Of a stretch of DNA of 64,000 nt, positions 55,379-63,298 are shown one piece after another. Position numbers and translations under genes: made by a program. Source of the DNA: Saprospiraceae bacterium (lineage in GTDB: Bacteria; Bacteroidota; Bacteroidia; Chitinophagales; Saprospiraceae); contig JADKBO010000003.1 in assembly GCA_016715105.1 (NCBI GenBank), forward strand, positions 329,575 to 393,574. The letters run 5' to 3'. Each line of letters begins with the position of its first letter. Position 1 is the stretch's first letter. The notes beneath the pieces were generated by a model. The model was given only the letters and a program-made list of their open reading frames with translations. It was not told the origin of the DNA and did not search any database.

Positions 55379-55485
55379 ACATAAAACTGATAGCTGATTG
55401 CTGAGAACTGACCACCGCTTGCCACGAATTCACGAATTGCACACAGATTTCAGCCATCAGCATTCAGCAAAGTTGAAATCTCAAC

Positions 55486-55582
55486 GTCCCGATAGGGACA
55501 AACTATTGGTACATCAAAAAAGGGAAAGAATATATCGTGCCGTAGGTACGACCTATTTAACGCGTAGAGGAACGAGGCTGTC
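55486..55582 (+). repeat. Family A hairpin element, copy 4
   Basis: The first hairpin is GTCCCGATAGGGAC, a loop change that leaves the stem intact. Confidence 0.87.
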
Positions 55583-55698
55583 ACATTACAAATATTAAAC
55601 TGAACCTGATCGCTGAGAGCTGACCACCGCTTGCCACGAATTCACGAATTGCACAACAGGTATCAGCCATCAGTATTCAGCAAATTTGAAATCTCAAC

Positions 55699-55792
55699 GT
55701 CCCGCTAGGGACAAAATATTGGTACATCAAAAAAAAAAAGAAGACCTCATGCCGTAGGTACGACCTATTTAACGTGGAGGAAATAGGCTGTC
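55699..55792 (+). repeat. Family A hairpin element, copy 5
   Basis: The spacer is an 11-A run. The second hairpin begins CATGCCGTAGGTACGAC, and the end is shortened to AACGTGGAGG. Confidence 0.87.
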
Positions 55793-55956
55793 AAATAAAA
55801 ATATAAAACTGAACTGATCGCTGATAACTGATAACAGATAGCTGATAACTTTTACCCACGAATTCCCAAACTGATTTCAGCATTCAGCTCTCAGCATTCA
55901 GCTAAAAACTGAAAACTGATCGCTGAAAACTGAAAACTGATCGCTTTCCACACAAA

Positions 55957-56718
55957 TTAAATGTGAACACCGCCAGCAACCTCGATTCGTTGTGCATTGA
56001 CCCATTTGGCATCTTCACTACACAAAAAGGCAACCACCCCACCGATATCATCAGGTAAACCAACCCTACCCAAGGCTGTTTGTCCAGCTATCATTTGATT
56101 GAGGTCTTTGTTGTCTCTTACAGCTCCACCTCCAAAATCTGTTTCTATGGCACCTGGTGCAACGGTATTGACCCTTATTTTTCGAGCACCCAATTCCAAA
56201 GCTAAATATCTGCTAAAGGATTCTATAGCGGCTTTCATAATGGCGTATGAAGCGTATCCATTGTAGCTAAACCTCGTCAAACCTGAAGAAATATTGACAA
56301 TGCTACCACCATCCGCAATCAAAGGAAGTAATTTTTGACTAAGGAAGAAGGGTGCCTTGAGGTGAATGTTGACCATGTTGTCAAATTGATCTTCTGTCGT
56401 ACTGGCTACAGGTGCATAAACACCAACGCCGGCATTGTTGACAAGGGAATTGATCTGGTCTGTTTGAAATTTTTCTGACAATTGATCAGAAAGCGTTTGG
56501 ATAAATGTGTTAAAAGAGGAAGTGTTTGCAACATCCAATTGAATGGCTAGGGCTTTTTGACCCAGGTTTTCAATTTCTGTGACTACTTTGAGTGCTTCGT
56601 CTTTTTTACTGTGATAAGTAATTATCACATCAAATGATTTTTTTGCCAATTGAATGGCCATGTCTTTACCTAGACCTCTGCTACCACCTGTTACTAGTGC
56701 TACCTTTGAATTACTCAT
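55957..56718 (-). CDS. SDR-family oxidoreductase
   Basis: A 253-residue classical short-chain dehydrogenase. The cofactor motif is TGGSRGLG (10-17), NNAGVGVYAP is present, and the catalytic Tyr158-x-x-x-Lys162 is in GYASYAIMKAA, with Ser in VNISSGLTR. It lies 97 bases downstream of the AraC-family gene on the same strand. Two copies of a palindromic motif sit between them, so it is probably controlled by that regulator. The substrate is unknown. Confidence 0.93.
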   Translation of the reverse strand: MSNSKVALVTGGSRGLGKDMAIQLAKKSFDVIITYHSKKDEALKVVTEIENLGQKALAIQLDVANTSSFNTFIQTLSDQLSEKFQTDQINSLVNNAGVGVYAPVASTTEDQFDNMVNIHLKAPFFLSQKLLPLIADGGSIVNISSGLTRFSYNGYASYAIMKAAIESFSRYLALELGARKIRVNTVAPGAIETDFGGGAVRDNKDLNQMIAGQTALGRVGLPDDIGGVVAFLCSEDAKWVNAQRIEVAGGVHI

Positions 56719-56771
56719 AATTATTTGTTTTTGATTTATGATGCAAAAGTGGGCTAATAATGGATGGGGTA

Positions 56772-56788
56772 GTTTGTAATTATCAAAC
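56772..56788. promoter_or_regulatory. Candidate operator, site 2 (GTTTG-N7-CAAAC)
   Basis: GTTTGTAATTATCAAAC, a 5-7-5 inverted repeat in the AraC-SDR gap. Its centre is 21 bp from site 1, two helical turns. Confidence 0.5.
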
Positions 56789-56792
56789 CATG

Positions 56793-56809
56793 ATTTGCAA
56801 AAATCAAAT
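56793..56809. promoter_or_regulatory. Candidate operator, site 1 (ATTTG-N7-CAAAT)
   Basis: ATTTGCAAAAATCAAAT followed by AA. The 19-base word differs by one base from the word upstream of the AraC gene (57748-57766). It lies just after the AraC stop codon. Confidence 0.55.
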
Positions 56810-56815
56810 AAATCA

Positions 56816-57742
56816 CTATGCTCTAAATGCCATTGGAGATTGAAAGGTTTGCTTTTTAAAGAAATTGGAAAAATGAGCTATTTCGTCAAATCCGAGGCTG
56901 AAAGCTATTTCCGAAATGTTCCAATTGGTCTGTTGCAATAAAATTTTGGCTTCTTGGGTGATGCGACTACTGATGATTTCGGTAGTGGTCTTTCCTGTGA
57001 TATCTTTCAATACTTTATTGAGGTGATTGATATGTACATGGAGTGTCGCAGCAAATTCCTTTGCAGTTTTTAATTGTAAGACTTGGTTGGGAGTCTCAAT
57101 GGGGAATTGTCTTTCTAGTAACTCGACGAAAAGCGTAGAAATTCTTTCGGCAGCATTGTGGTTTTGTGCTTGGGCAAACATCGGTTTGAGCTTTTGACCC
57201 GTATGAATAAGTTCTATCACATAGTTGCGCAGCAGATCATATTTGAATGTATAGTCTGCCTTTATTTCTTTGTGCATTTTGAGAAATATATGTTCTATCT
57301 CAAGAAACTGCTCAGTGGTGATTTCGTAAACAAAGTCGCCGTTTGGGTTGAATATTGGTAGATTGTCGAGCAGTAATGCTGTTTTTGGCAGTGACATGAA
57401 TTCTTTGGTAAACACACAAAAATGTCCCGATTGTTGTTGGTCCAGAGGAGTATACCGATAAGGAATTTTTGGCGATGCAAAGAGCACGGCGCAATCCGAG
57501 ATTTCGATTTCTTTATCTGCAAATTCTACTTTATTGCGACCTTTGATCAAGCTGATTTTGTAGTATGTTCGCCGATTGTAAGGCATGGGTTGTGACTTGC
57601 AGGATTGGTACAAGGTGCCTGTGTCAAAGACATTGAAGTGGCCAATGTCTTGTCCTTTTTCTTCGCTCAATATTTTATCCAACAAACAACAGTCTTTGCT
57701 GAATACATCTTTATAAAATTCTTTTATTGAAATATCCGCCAT
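56816..57742 (-). CDS. AraC-family transcriptional regulator
   Basis: A 308-residue regulator. The N-terminal ~190 residues are a cupin-like effector/dimer domain (NVFDTGTLYQSCKSQPMPYN, VLFASPKIPYRYTPL). The C-terminal AraC DNA-binding domain has two helix-turn-helix motifs (TAKEFAATLHVHINHLNKVL and WNISEIAFSLGFDEIAHFSN) and the family-typical FKKQTFQSPMAFR. An identical palindromic word occurs in its own leader and in front of the SDR gene, suggesting autoregulation and control of SDR. The gene pair lies between family A repeat copies 5 and 6. Confidence 0.93.
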   Translation of the reverse strand: MADISIKEFYKDVFSKDCCLLDKILSEEKGQDIGHFNVFDTGTLYQSCKSQPMPYNRRTYYKISLIKGRNKVEFADKEIEISDCAVLFASPKIPYRYTPLDQQQSGHFCVFTKEFMSLPKTALLLDNLPIFNPNGDFVYEITTEQFLEIEHIFLKMHKEIKADYTFKYDLLRNYVIELIHTGQKLKPMFAQAQNHNAAERISTLFVELLERQFPIETPNQVLQLKTAKEFAATLHVHINHLNKVLKDITGKTTTEIISSRITQEAKILLQQTNWNISEIAFSLGFDEIAHFSNFFKKQTFQSPMAFRA

Positions 57743-57747
57743 GATTC

Positions 57748-57764
57748 ATTTGTAAAAATCAAAT
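57748..57764. promoter_or_regulatory. Candidate operator, site 3 (ATTTG-N7-CAAAT) in the AraC leader
   Basis: ATTTGTAAAAATCAAAT lies between the -7 element and the AraC start codon, a position where binding would block transcription. Same 5-7-5 dyad as sites 1 and 2. Confidence 0.55.
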
Positions 57765-57769
57765 AATTG

Positions 57770-57777
57770 CAAAAGTA
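57770..57777 (-). promoter_or_regulatory. Candidate -7 element of the AraC gene (TACTTTTG)
   Basis: Minus-strand TACTTTTG lies 27 bases before the ATG, with operator-like site 3 directly downstream. No clear -33 TTTG. Confidence 0.45.
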
Positions 57778-57778
57778 C

Positions 57779-58552
57779 TTTAATTTGGAATTTACATTGA
57801 TTTTATTTTATAATTTAAAAAAGTCTCGATGCTCGTGACTTATGGCTCGATGCCACGAATTCACGAATTGATTTTTCACTTCACAGCAATCAGCAAATTA
57901 AGAACAATAAAACTGTTCCTTTGAGAATTTCAAAGGCTCATGCTCTTCGGGGCTCGATGCCACGAATGCACGAATTGATTTTTCACCTCACAGCAGAGAG
58001 AAATAACCTCAGTAAAAAATGTCCCGCTAGGGACAATCTATTGGTACATCAAAAAAAAGAAAAAGAAGCTTTCGTGCCGTAGGTACGACATTATACGTGT
58101 GGAGGAGCCAACCATTCAATCCAAAAAAGATAATAACAGATCTTTGGGCATTTTCAAAAGCTCGATGCTCGTTGCTCGTTGCTCGATGCAATCACACCAA
58201 ACCCAAAACTGATCGCTGAAAACTGATCACTGACATCTACGCCCGAATTCCAGAATTGCTCTCAGTTTTCAGAACTCAGCAATCAGAATTTGAATACGAC
58301 AAAATCTATTCTTTTGAGAATTCCAAAAAGGTTTGAAGCTCGTGGCTCGTGGCTCGCAGCGCTGAAAACTGATCACTAACAGCCTACCAATATTTCTTTT
58401 TTTGAAAAACACCGGACAATATTTAAATATCTTCTATTCTCTTATTATCATTGTCTCAATTTGCGACATTAGATATTCAAAATGTAGATCCAACACATCG
58501 ACAATGTCTTAGCAAGGCAAATTATAAAGCACACATTAAAAAGATATAAGTC
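57779..58552. other. Repeat-filled intergenic region before the esterase gene
   Basis: No gene is seen in this stretch. It holds two gccacgaattcacgaattgat words (57850, 57958), family A copy 6, a gctcgttgctcgttgctcg tandem near 58160-58190 and another at 58341-58364. Stretches of ctgatcgctgaaaactgatc and cagaactcagcaatcag are also present. The last 170 bases before the esterase ATG are ordinary AT-rich DNA that must contain its promoter; no clear TAnnTTTG was found there. Confidence 0.7.
58021..58116 (+). repeat. Family A hairpin element, copy 6 (variant ending)
   Basis: Both hairpins are intact, but the end is CATTATACGTGTGGAGGAGCCA instead of CTATTTAACGCG. Only copy 7, beyond the esterase gene, shares this ending. 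Similarity to the copy 7 region continues to about 58325. Confidence 0.87.
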
Positions 58553-60154
58553 ATGAAAAACTACCTGTTTTTATCCTTTCTATTGTTCTCTGTATCCTCT
58601 TTTGCACAACTCACCACTGGACTAAATTTTGGTATTGTCAAGACCAATAGTGGCAATGTAAGAGGATATCAAAGTAATGGCGTATACACCTACATGGGCA
58701 TCCCATACGCCACAGCCAAAAGATTTGAAACTGCTCAAAAGCCAAAGCCTTGGACAGAGAACAGAAGTACCATGACTTGGGGACCAGTTGCACCTTTGCT
58801 TTCACCAACGACTTCAGTTCAGGATGAGACAGAATGGGTATTTGACCACGATTTTGGCTATACAAACGAAGATTGCCTAGTACTTAATGTATGGACAAAT
58901 GGCATCAATGATGGCAAAAAGAGACCAGTAATGTTTTGGATACATGGAGGAGGATTTACGGCTGGTTCTTCACAAGAATTACCTTCCTATCATGGTGAGA
59001 ACTTGGCCAAAGGCGGAGATGTAGTGGTGGTTTCCATCAATCATAGGCTCAATATTCTGGGCTTTCTGGACTTATCTGCTTATGGAGAAAAGTATAAATA
59101 TTCGGCAAATAATTCAGTTTTGGACATGCGTTTGGCTTTGGAATGGGTAAGAGATAATATTGCCAATTTTGGTGGAGATCCCAACAATGTGACGATATTT
59201 GGTCAGTCTGGAGGAGGGGCAAAGGTCAATACTTTGATGGCAATGCCTACCGCAAAAGGATTGTTTCACAAAGCAATCAATCAGAGTGGTGCTTTTAGAG
59301 GGAACATGCTTGGGCAAGAAGTAACCAGACAAATCAGTGCAGAAGTACTTAAAGAATTAGGAATTTCAACAAACAATTTGGACGATATTCAAACTGTACC
59401 ATTTGAAAAATTGAGCGCAGCGGGAAATAAAGCGATCAGAACGGTTTCAGAAAAATTGAGAAGTGAAGGACGACCAGTTGCTGGTTTTGGGCTAAGTTGG
59501 GGTCCAAGCCTTGATGGAGACCTTTTACCTTATGACATGCTTTCACAAGAAGCCCTTCAATTATCCAAAAATATACCTCTCATGATTGGCACAACGATCA
59601 CTGAGTTCATGCCTTCTATAGGACTCAATATGTTGAATGCCAGCAATGAATCAGTAAGAAGCTATCTAGATAAAACATATCCCGGTAAAACAGATAAATA
59701 TTTAGAATATGCGAAAAAAGCATGGCCAACTCATAAACGACCTTCCGATCTGATGGATATTGATATGCGTTTCAGACCTGGTGCAGTTTACCAGGCAAAT
59801 GTAAAATCTGCCGTGACTGGCGGAGCTCCAGTTTATATGTATCTTTTTGACTGGCAATCTCCTGTCCTTGACGGCAAATATAAATCTGTCCATTGTATGG
59901 AAATTGCTTTCGCTTTCAACACCATACAGCGGACTCGCAATATGACTGGTGGTACAAAGGAGGCCCAAAAACTTGCAGATAAAGTAAATCTTGCTTGGGT
60001 AAATTTTGCAAAAACAGGCAATCCCAACCACAAAGGACTACCAAAATGGCCTGCTTACACGGAGCAAAATACTTCTACCATGCATTTTGACAACGTTTGC
60101 ACAGTGAAGCCACAATTAGATAAAGAGTTGATTGAGTTGGTGACGGGTCAGTAA
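58553..60154 (+). CDS. Type B carboxylesterase, exported
   Basis: A 533-residue alpha/beta-hydrolase of the carboxylesterase type B family. It has a signal peptide (MKNYLFLSFLLFSVSSFAQ), the family motif EDCLVLNVWT and an oxyanion HGGGF (131-135). The nucleophile Ser219 is in FGQSGGGAKV, the acid in GTTITEFMP, and the catalytic His region is CMEIAFAF. There is no T9SS sorting domain, so a periplasmic location is inferred. The gene lies alone between two ~250-300-bp direct repeats (58021-58325 and 60224-60480). The natural ester substrate is unknown. Confidence 0.93.
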   Translation: MKNYLFLSFLLFSVSSFAQLTTGLNFGIVKTNSGNVRGYQSNGVYTYMGIPYATAKRFETAQKPKPWTENRSTMTWGPVAPLLSPTTSVQDETEWVFDHDFGYTNEDCLVLNVWTNGINDGKKRPVMFWIHGGGFTAGSSQELPSYHGENLAKGGDVVVVSINHRLNILGFLDLSAYGEKYKYSANNSVLDMRLALEWVRDNIANFGGDPNNVTIFGQSGGGAKVNTLMAMPTAKGLFHKAINQSGAFRGNMLGQEVTRQISAEVLKELGISTNNLDDIQTVPFEKLSAAGNKAIRTVSEKLRSEGRPVAGFGLSWGPSLDGDLLPYDMLSQEALQLSKNIPLMIGTTITEFMPSIGLNMLNASNESVRSYLDKTYPGKTDKYLEYAKKAWPTHKRPSDLMDIDMRFRPGAVYQANVKSAVTGGAPVYMYLFDWQSPVLDGKYKSVHCMEIAFAFNTIQRTRNMTGGTKEAQKLADKVNLAWVNFAKTGNPNHKGLPKWPAYTEQNTSTMHFDNVCTVKPQLDKELIELVTGQ

Positions 60155-60223
60155 TCGCTGACAGCTGACCAATGACAGATGATTGCCACGAATTCACGAA
60201 TTACTTTCAGGCTTTCAGCAAAT

Positions 60224-60318
60224 GTCCCGCTAGGGACAAACTCTCGGTACAAAAAAAATAAAAAGAAGCTTTCGTGCCGTAGGTACGACATTATACGTGT
60301 GGAGGAGCCAGCCATTCA
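60224..60318 (+). repeat. Family A hairpin element, copy 7 (variant ending)
   Basis: Shares the CATTATACGTGTGGAGGAGCCA ending with copy 6. The middle word is TCTCGGTAC rather than TATTGGTACATC. Confidence 0.87.
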
Positions 60319-60487
60319 AGCCAAAAAGGCTCGAAGCTCGTGGCTCGTGGCTCGAAGCCAACACACCAATCTCAAAACTGATCACTGACATCTGCTCGCT
60401 ACGAATTCACGAATTGCTCTCTCAGTTTTCGAACTCAGCAATCAGCAATCTGGAAACGACAAAACTATTCTTTGAGGAGACAGGAAA

Positions 60488-60572
60488 CTGGAGTATGGAA
60501 AATATGGCGGAGAATTCTGTCTGCCTGCTCACATTTTGTTTGAAAAAGGCTAATCCCGGAGACCCGAGACCA
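60488..60572 (+). repeat. Family C element, copy 1
   Basis: Contains GGAGTATGGAAAATATGGCG, CTGTCTGCCTGCTCACATTTT, GGCTAATCCCGGAGACCCGA and the start of the next element. Matches 62390-62475 over most of its length. Confidence 0.75.
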
Positions 60573-60722
60573 GTTCCGATAGTTATCGGATATCGGAAGG
60601 AAAGGAAAGTTTGTGGCCGGTGCATTGTGTTTATATGATCCGTGCCCACGGCACTCAAATTATAGTTGTTATGTCCCCAGGATTTAAATCCTGGTTACCA
60701 CATGGTCGAGGCTGCCTCTTTT
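60573..60722 (+). repeat. Family B element, copy 1
   Basis: About 150 bp. It has a GTTCCGATAGTTATCGGA dyad, then TTTGTGGCCGGTGC, ATGATCCGTGCCCACGGCAC with a GTGCC/GGCAC stem, ATGTCCCCAGG and an AGGATTTAAATCCT palindrome. It ends ACCACATGGTCGAGGCTGCC. A second copy lies on the other side of the ATPase gene in the same orientation. Confidence 0.85.
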
Positions 60723-60774
60723 GTCTTGAAACAGTTGCAAAATCGTTCACGATCACCGTTTCCGATTTCCGATT

Positions 60775-61941
60775 CTATTCCATCAAAATGGGCAATTCAT
60801 GGGTCAGGAAGTCAGCTAGAGCGCAAATGGTCACCCCTTTAGTGGTAAAATAAGTTTCACTTTTAGTTATTACAAAATTCCTATCTGTTTGTAAATCTTC
60901 AATTGAAAGATAAAAACCTTTAGAAATGGTTGGGTTATTGGAATTTTTAATTTCAATTGCAGCTACAGGTTTTATACCATTAACTAGTACCAAATCAACT
61001 TCACTTCCATTATGCGTTCTATAAAAATATAAATCAATGCCTGATTTTACCTGTGTTCTTATTTGCTGAATCACATAATTTTCCCAGGAAGAGCCAATGA
61101 TAGGATGCAAAAGCAATTCACTGTAAGATTTAATATTCAATAATCCATGCAACAAACCCGTATCATTGAGATAAATTTTTGGAGATTTTACCAGTCTTTT
61201 GCCAATATTGATATGCCAGGGAAGTAATCTTTTTACTAAAAAAGCAGCTTCAAGGATATCAATATAATGGTTGACTGTATTGGCAGTAACGCCGAGTGAT
61301 CTGCCCAAATCTGAGGCATTTAAAAGACCTCCATTGAGATGACCCAACATGGTCCAAAGTCTCCTCATCAATAAGGCATTTAGGTTGGTTTGGAAAATCA
61401 AATTAATGTCTCTTTCGACATAAGCTCTGACATAATCACTGACCCACTCTAGAAAAATATCATCATCTTCACTCAAAAATGCTTGAGGAAAACCACCACG
61501 AAACCAGTGTTTATTTTGATTTTCAACACCTACTTCCAATAAATTCAACGGACTCAACTCCAAATACGAAACTCTTCCAGCAAGCGATTCACTTACACCA
61601 TGAATCAATGTAGGATTTGCAGATCCAAGCAAAATAAATCGATTATTTGACCTATCCTGATCAATTATAGATCTCAATACAGAAAATATTTCTGGGTATA
61701 TTTGCACCTCGTCCAGGATGACCAGGCTATCTTTTTTTTCTAATAAAAACGCTTCAGGATCAAGTTTTAATGCACTCAATGTATTAGGTGATTCCAAATC
61801 AAAATAAGCACGATTCTTTTCACTTTTTATGTTTTTCGACAAGGTCGTCTTACCAACTTGCCGTGGGCCAATGATGACCACAGCCGGGTTATTTCTTAGC
61901 TTTTTTGAAAGGCTGGCAATATATAAGGTTCTTTCTATCAT
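60775..61941 (-). CDS. AAA ATPase with DUF4143 domain
   Basis: A 388-residue member of the widespread AAA_14/DUF4143 family. The Walker A motif is VVIIGPRQVGKTTLSK (GPRQVGKT at 25-32), Walker B is SLVILDEVQIYPEIFSVL and sensor-like Asn is in ILLGSANPT. The C-terminal DUF4143 region contains SWENYVIQQI and FYRTHNGSEVDLVL, a PD-(D/E)xK-like segment. The biological role of the family is unknown; such genes are typical of accessory regions. It has the best-matching promoter in the window, which predicts a leaderless message. It is bracketed by family B repeat copies. Confidence 0.9.
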   Translation of the reverse strand: MIERTLYIASLSKKLRNNPAVVIIGPRQVGKTTLSKNIKSEKNRAYFDLESPNTLSALKLDPEAFLLEKKDSLVILDEVQIYPEIFSVLRSIIDQDRSNNRFILLGSANPTLIHGVSESLAGRVSYLELSPLNLLEVGVENQNKHWFRGGFPQAFLSEDDDIFLEWVSDYVRAYVERDINLIFQTNLNALLMRRLWTMLGHLNGGLLNASDLGRSLGVTANTVNHYIDILEAAFLVKRLLPWHINIGKRLVKSPKIYLNDTGLLHGLLNIKSYSELLLHPIIGSSWENYVIQQIRTQVKSGIDLYFYRTHNGSEVDLVLVNGIKPVAAIEIKNSNNPTISKGFYLSIEDLQTDRNFVITKSETYFTTKGVTICALADFLTHELPILME

Positions 61942-61945
61942 CGTT

Positions 61946-61976
61946 CAAAGATACATTTTAGAATGAAATTTCGCAA
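61946..61976 (-). promoter_or_regulatory. Promoter of the DUF4143 ATPase gene
   Basis: On the minus strand ATTG (TTG at 61976-61974), a 20-base spacer, then TATCTTTG (61953-61946), close to the Bacteroidota TTTG-N19-TAnnTTTG consensus. Only 4 bases separate it from the ATG, so transcription would start at or next to the initiation codon. Confidence 0.6.
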
Positions 61977-62142
61977 TCATAATGCAGTTTTTCATGGATA
62001 TGTGTCTTTCTATCAAGAATATTCGCAATTAAATTCACAATTTTCGTGGTGATGAAAATCAGAAATCAGCGGCGAGCCACTAGCCACGAGCAGAGTGTTT
62101 CAGCTTTCAGTGGTCAGTTTTTTTTAGGGAAACGGGAGACCG

Positions 62143-62300
62143 GTTCCGATAGCTATCGAAAATCGGAAGGAAAGAGGAAAGTTTGTGGCCGGTGCCCTGT
62201 GTTTACATGATCCGTGCCCATGGCACTCAAATTATATAGTTGTTATGTCCCCAGGATTGAAATCCTGGGTTACCACATGGGTCGAGGCGCTGCCTCTTTT
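62143..62300 (+). repeat. Family B element, copy 2
   Basis: The dyad is GTTCCGATAGCTATCGAA. Then follow TTTGTGGCCGGTGC, ATGATCCGTGCCCATGGCAC, CCCAGGATTGAAATCCTGGG (a longer palindrome than in copy 1), and the end ACCACATGGGTCGAGGC. Confidence 0.85.
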
Positions 62301-62389
62301 TATGAAGGAAATCGGAAGGGGATTGGAAAGTGGAGAGCGAAAATCGCAGGAGGTGGACGGAAACGGGAGACAGGAAACCGGAAACCGGA

Positions 62390-62493
62390 GTACGGAAAAA
62401 TATATGGTGGCGAGACTTCAGTCTCTGCCTGCTCACATTTTTGTTTGTAAACGGCTAATACCGTAGACCCGAGACCGGTTCCGATAGCTATCG
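62390..62493 (+). repeat. Family C element, copy 2, with a CCGATAGCTATCG dyad
   Basis: It contains a GAGACTTCAGTCTC hairpin, which is damaged in copy 1. It continues CTGCCTGCTCACATTTTTG and GGCTAATACCGTAGACCCGA, and ends in TTCCGATAGCTATCG. Confidence 0.75.
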
Positions 62494-62534
62494 TCGTGAA
62501 GATTCATGATTTTGGTTGACAATTCAGAAAGGAG

Positions 62535-62640
62535 ATGGCAAAGATCCAGAACCCGAAGGGTTCAATGTCAATAGCCCCGAGTGAAACTCGGGGTAAACAA
62601 CACGCTGGTTTACAACCCCGAAGCGGGTTGAATGATGCAC
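62535..62640 (+). repeat. Family D palindromic element, single copy
   Basis: Three dyads in a row: AACCCGAAGGGTT, CCCCGAGTGAAACTCGGGG and AACCCCGAAGCGGGTT. The ACTCGGGGT word recurs in degenerate form near 12920. Architecture resembles families A and B, but the sequence differs. Confidence 0.65.
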
Positions 62641-62669
62641 GTATAAATGACGGAAACCGGAAACCGGGA

Positions 62670-62747
62670 GATGGCGGCGAGCCACGAGCCACGAGCTGCG
62701 AGTTTACAGCTCTCAGCAGTCAGCTCTCAGCAGTCAGCTTTTTGAGG
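62670..62747 (+). repeat. Family E element, copy 1
   Basis: GATGGCGGCGAGCCACGAGC, a second cacgagc unit, then tctcagcagtcagc units ending in TTTTTGAGG. Two further copies lie right of the antitoxin gene, in the same orientation. Confidence 0.8.
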
Positions 62748-62909
62748 AAACTGGAGACCGGAAATCGGAAATTGGAGGACGGAAATCGTGTCCTATCAAA
62801 GAAGCTATTTAATTGGTATAAGCAATCTCGAAAAAACAGGGGAGAGCCAAATGAGCTCCATCGGAAGGAATTTTGGACAGTTCTGAATTGGAATAATCAT
62901 TCTTATTAG

Positions 62910-63298
62910 TTAAATACTATCAGCATTGAGAACTACCAAGCCATCTATATTATCAAAATCCTTAATGTTGTGGGTTAGTATGTCTAAACCATTTACCAAA
63001 CAAGTTGCGGCAATAAGTGCATCCGGCAGCTTAATTCTAACTTATTTCTGATTGAAATAGTTTTTTGAATAACAACATCATCAATTTGATGTAAAACAGA
63101 ATGATTAATCAATAAATTAAATTTTCCTCTTCACTTTTATCCAACCCAGGATATCCCAATAATTCTATTTTATTAATTACTGACAAATGATATTCGTCAT
63201 TAAAAAATCTTGTCCAATTTGTTCATTGATTCCAAACTCAAATTGTTTCCAATATATGCAATAGCTATATTGGTATCAATTAATACCTTTCGTCCCAT
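62910..63298 (-). pseudogene. VapC-like PIN-domain toxin, multiply frameshifted
   Basis: From ATG 63298 the minus strand reads MGRKVLIDTNIAIAYIGNNL, the start of a PIN-domain RNase with its first catalytic Asp. In three frames it continues with IGQDFFNDEYHLSVINKIEL, LLGYPGLDKSEEENLIY, INHSVLHQIDDVVIQKTISI, then KLPDALIAATCLVNGLDILT with further acidic residues, and DFDNIDGLVVLNADSI to a stop at 62910. Four single-base losses (A, T, T, A) are needed to rebuild one frame of ~130 residues. This density is much higher than elsewhere in the window, so real decay is possible, although a poorly polished stretch could give the same picture. Confidence 0.75.

Larger units (their letters stand above)
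54535..55956. repeat. Composite repeat array, 5 units of about 205-310 bp
   Basis: No gene lies in this 1.4-kb stretch. The same succession recurs five times in one orientation. Each unit has a ccacgaattcacgaattg word, then a catcagctctcagc-type stretch, then the hairpin element listed below as family A. Last comes an aactgatcgctgagagctgacc word. Family A copies start at 54725, 54969, 55282, 55486 and 55699, giving unit lengths of 244, 313, 204 and 213. Several 60-160-codon frames here arise from the repeats and are not considered genes. Confidence 0.85.
60155..60774. other. Repeat-filled region between the esterase and ATPase genes
   Basis: No gene is seen. In order: a ccacgaattcacgaatt word (60185), family A copy 7, a gctcgtggctcgtggctcg tandem (60329-60360), an actgatcactgac/ctcagcaatcag stretch, then families C and B copy 1. 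The ATPase stop codon lies just beyond at 60775. Confidence 0.7.
61978..62909. other. Repeat-filled region between the ATPase and the toxin-antitoxin remnant
   Basis: No gene is supported. It contains agccactagccacgagc words near 62075, family B copy 2, family C copy 2, a single family D element and family E copy 1. A 124-codon frame at 62535-62909 translates these repeats (for example SIAPSETRGKQHAGLQP) and is rejected as a gene. Confidence 0.7.

Noticed and set aside
54365..55598. Open frames in the composite repeat array
   Set aside because: Their proteins are translations of the repeat words and carry no domain; the same words appear in several frames.
54535..55956. CRISPR array
   Set aside because: Units are 200-310 bp and composite, spacers are not unique short sequences, and no cas gene is present.
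54725..60318. Integron attC sites
   Set aside because: The hairpin elements lack the GTTRRRY/RYYYAAC core boxes, and no integron integrase is present in the window.
62535..62909. A 124-codon frame ending before the toxin remnant
   Set aside because: It runs through families D and E and has no protein-like conservation pattern.
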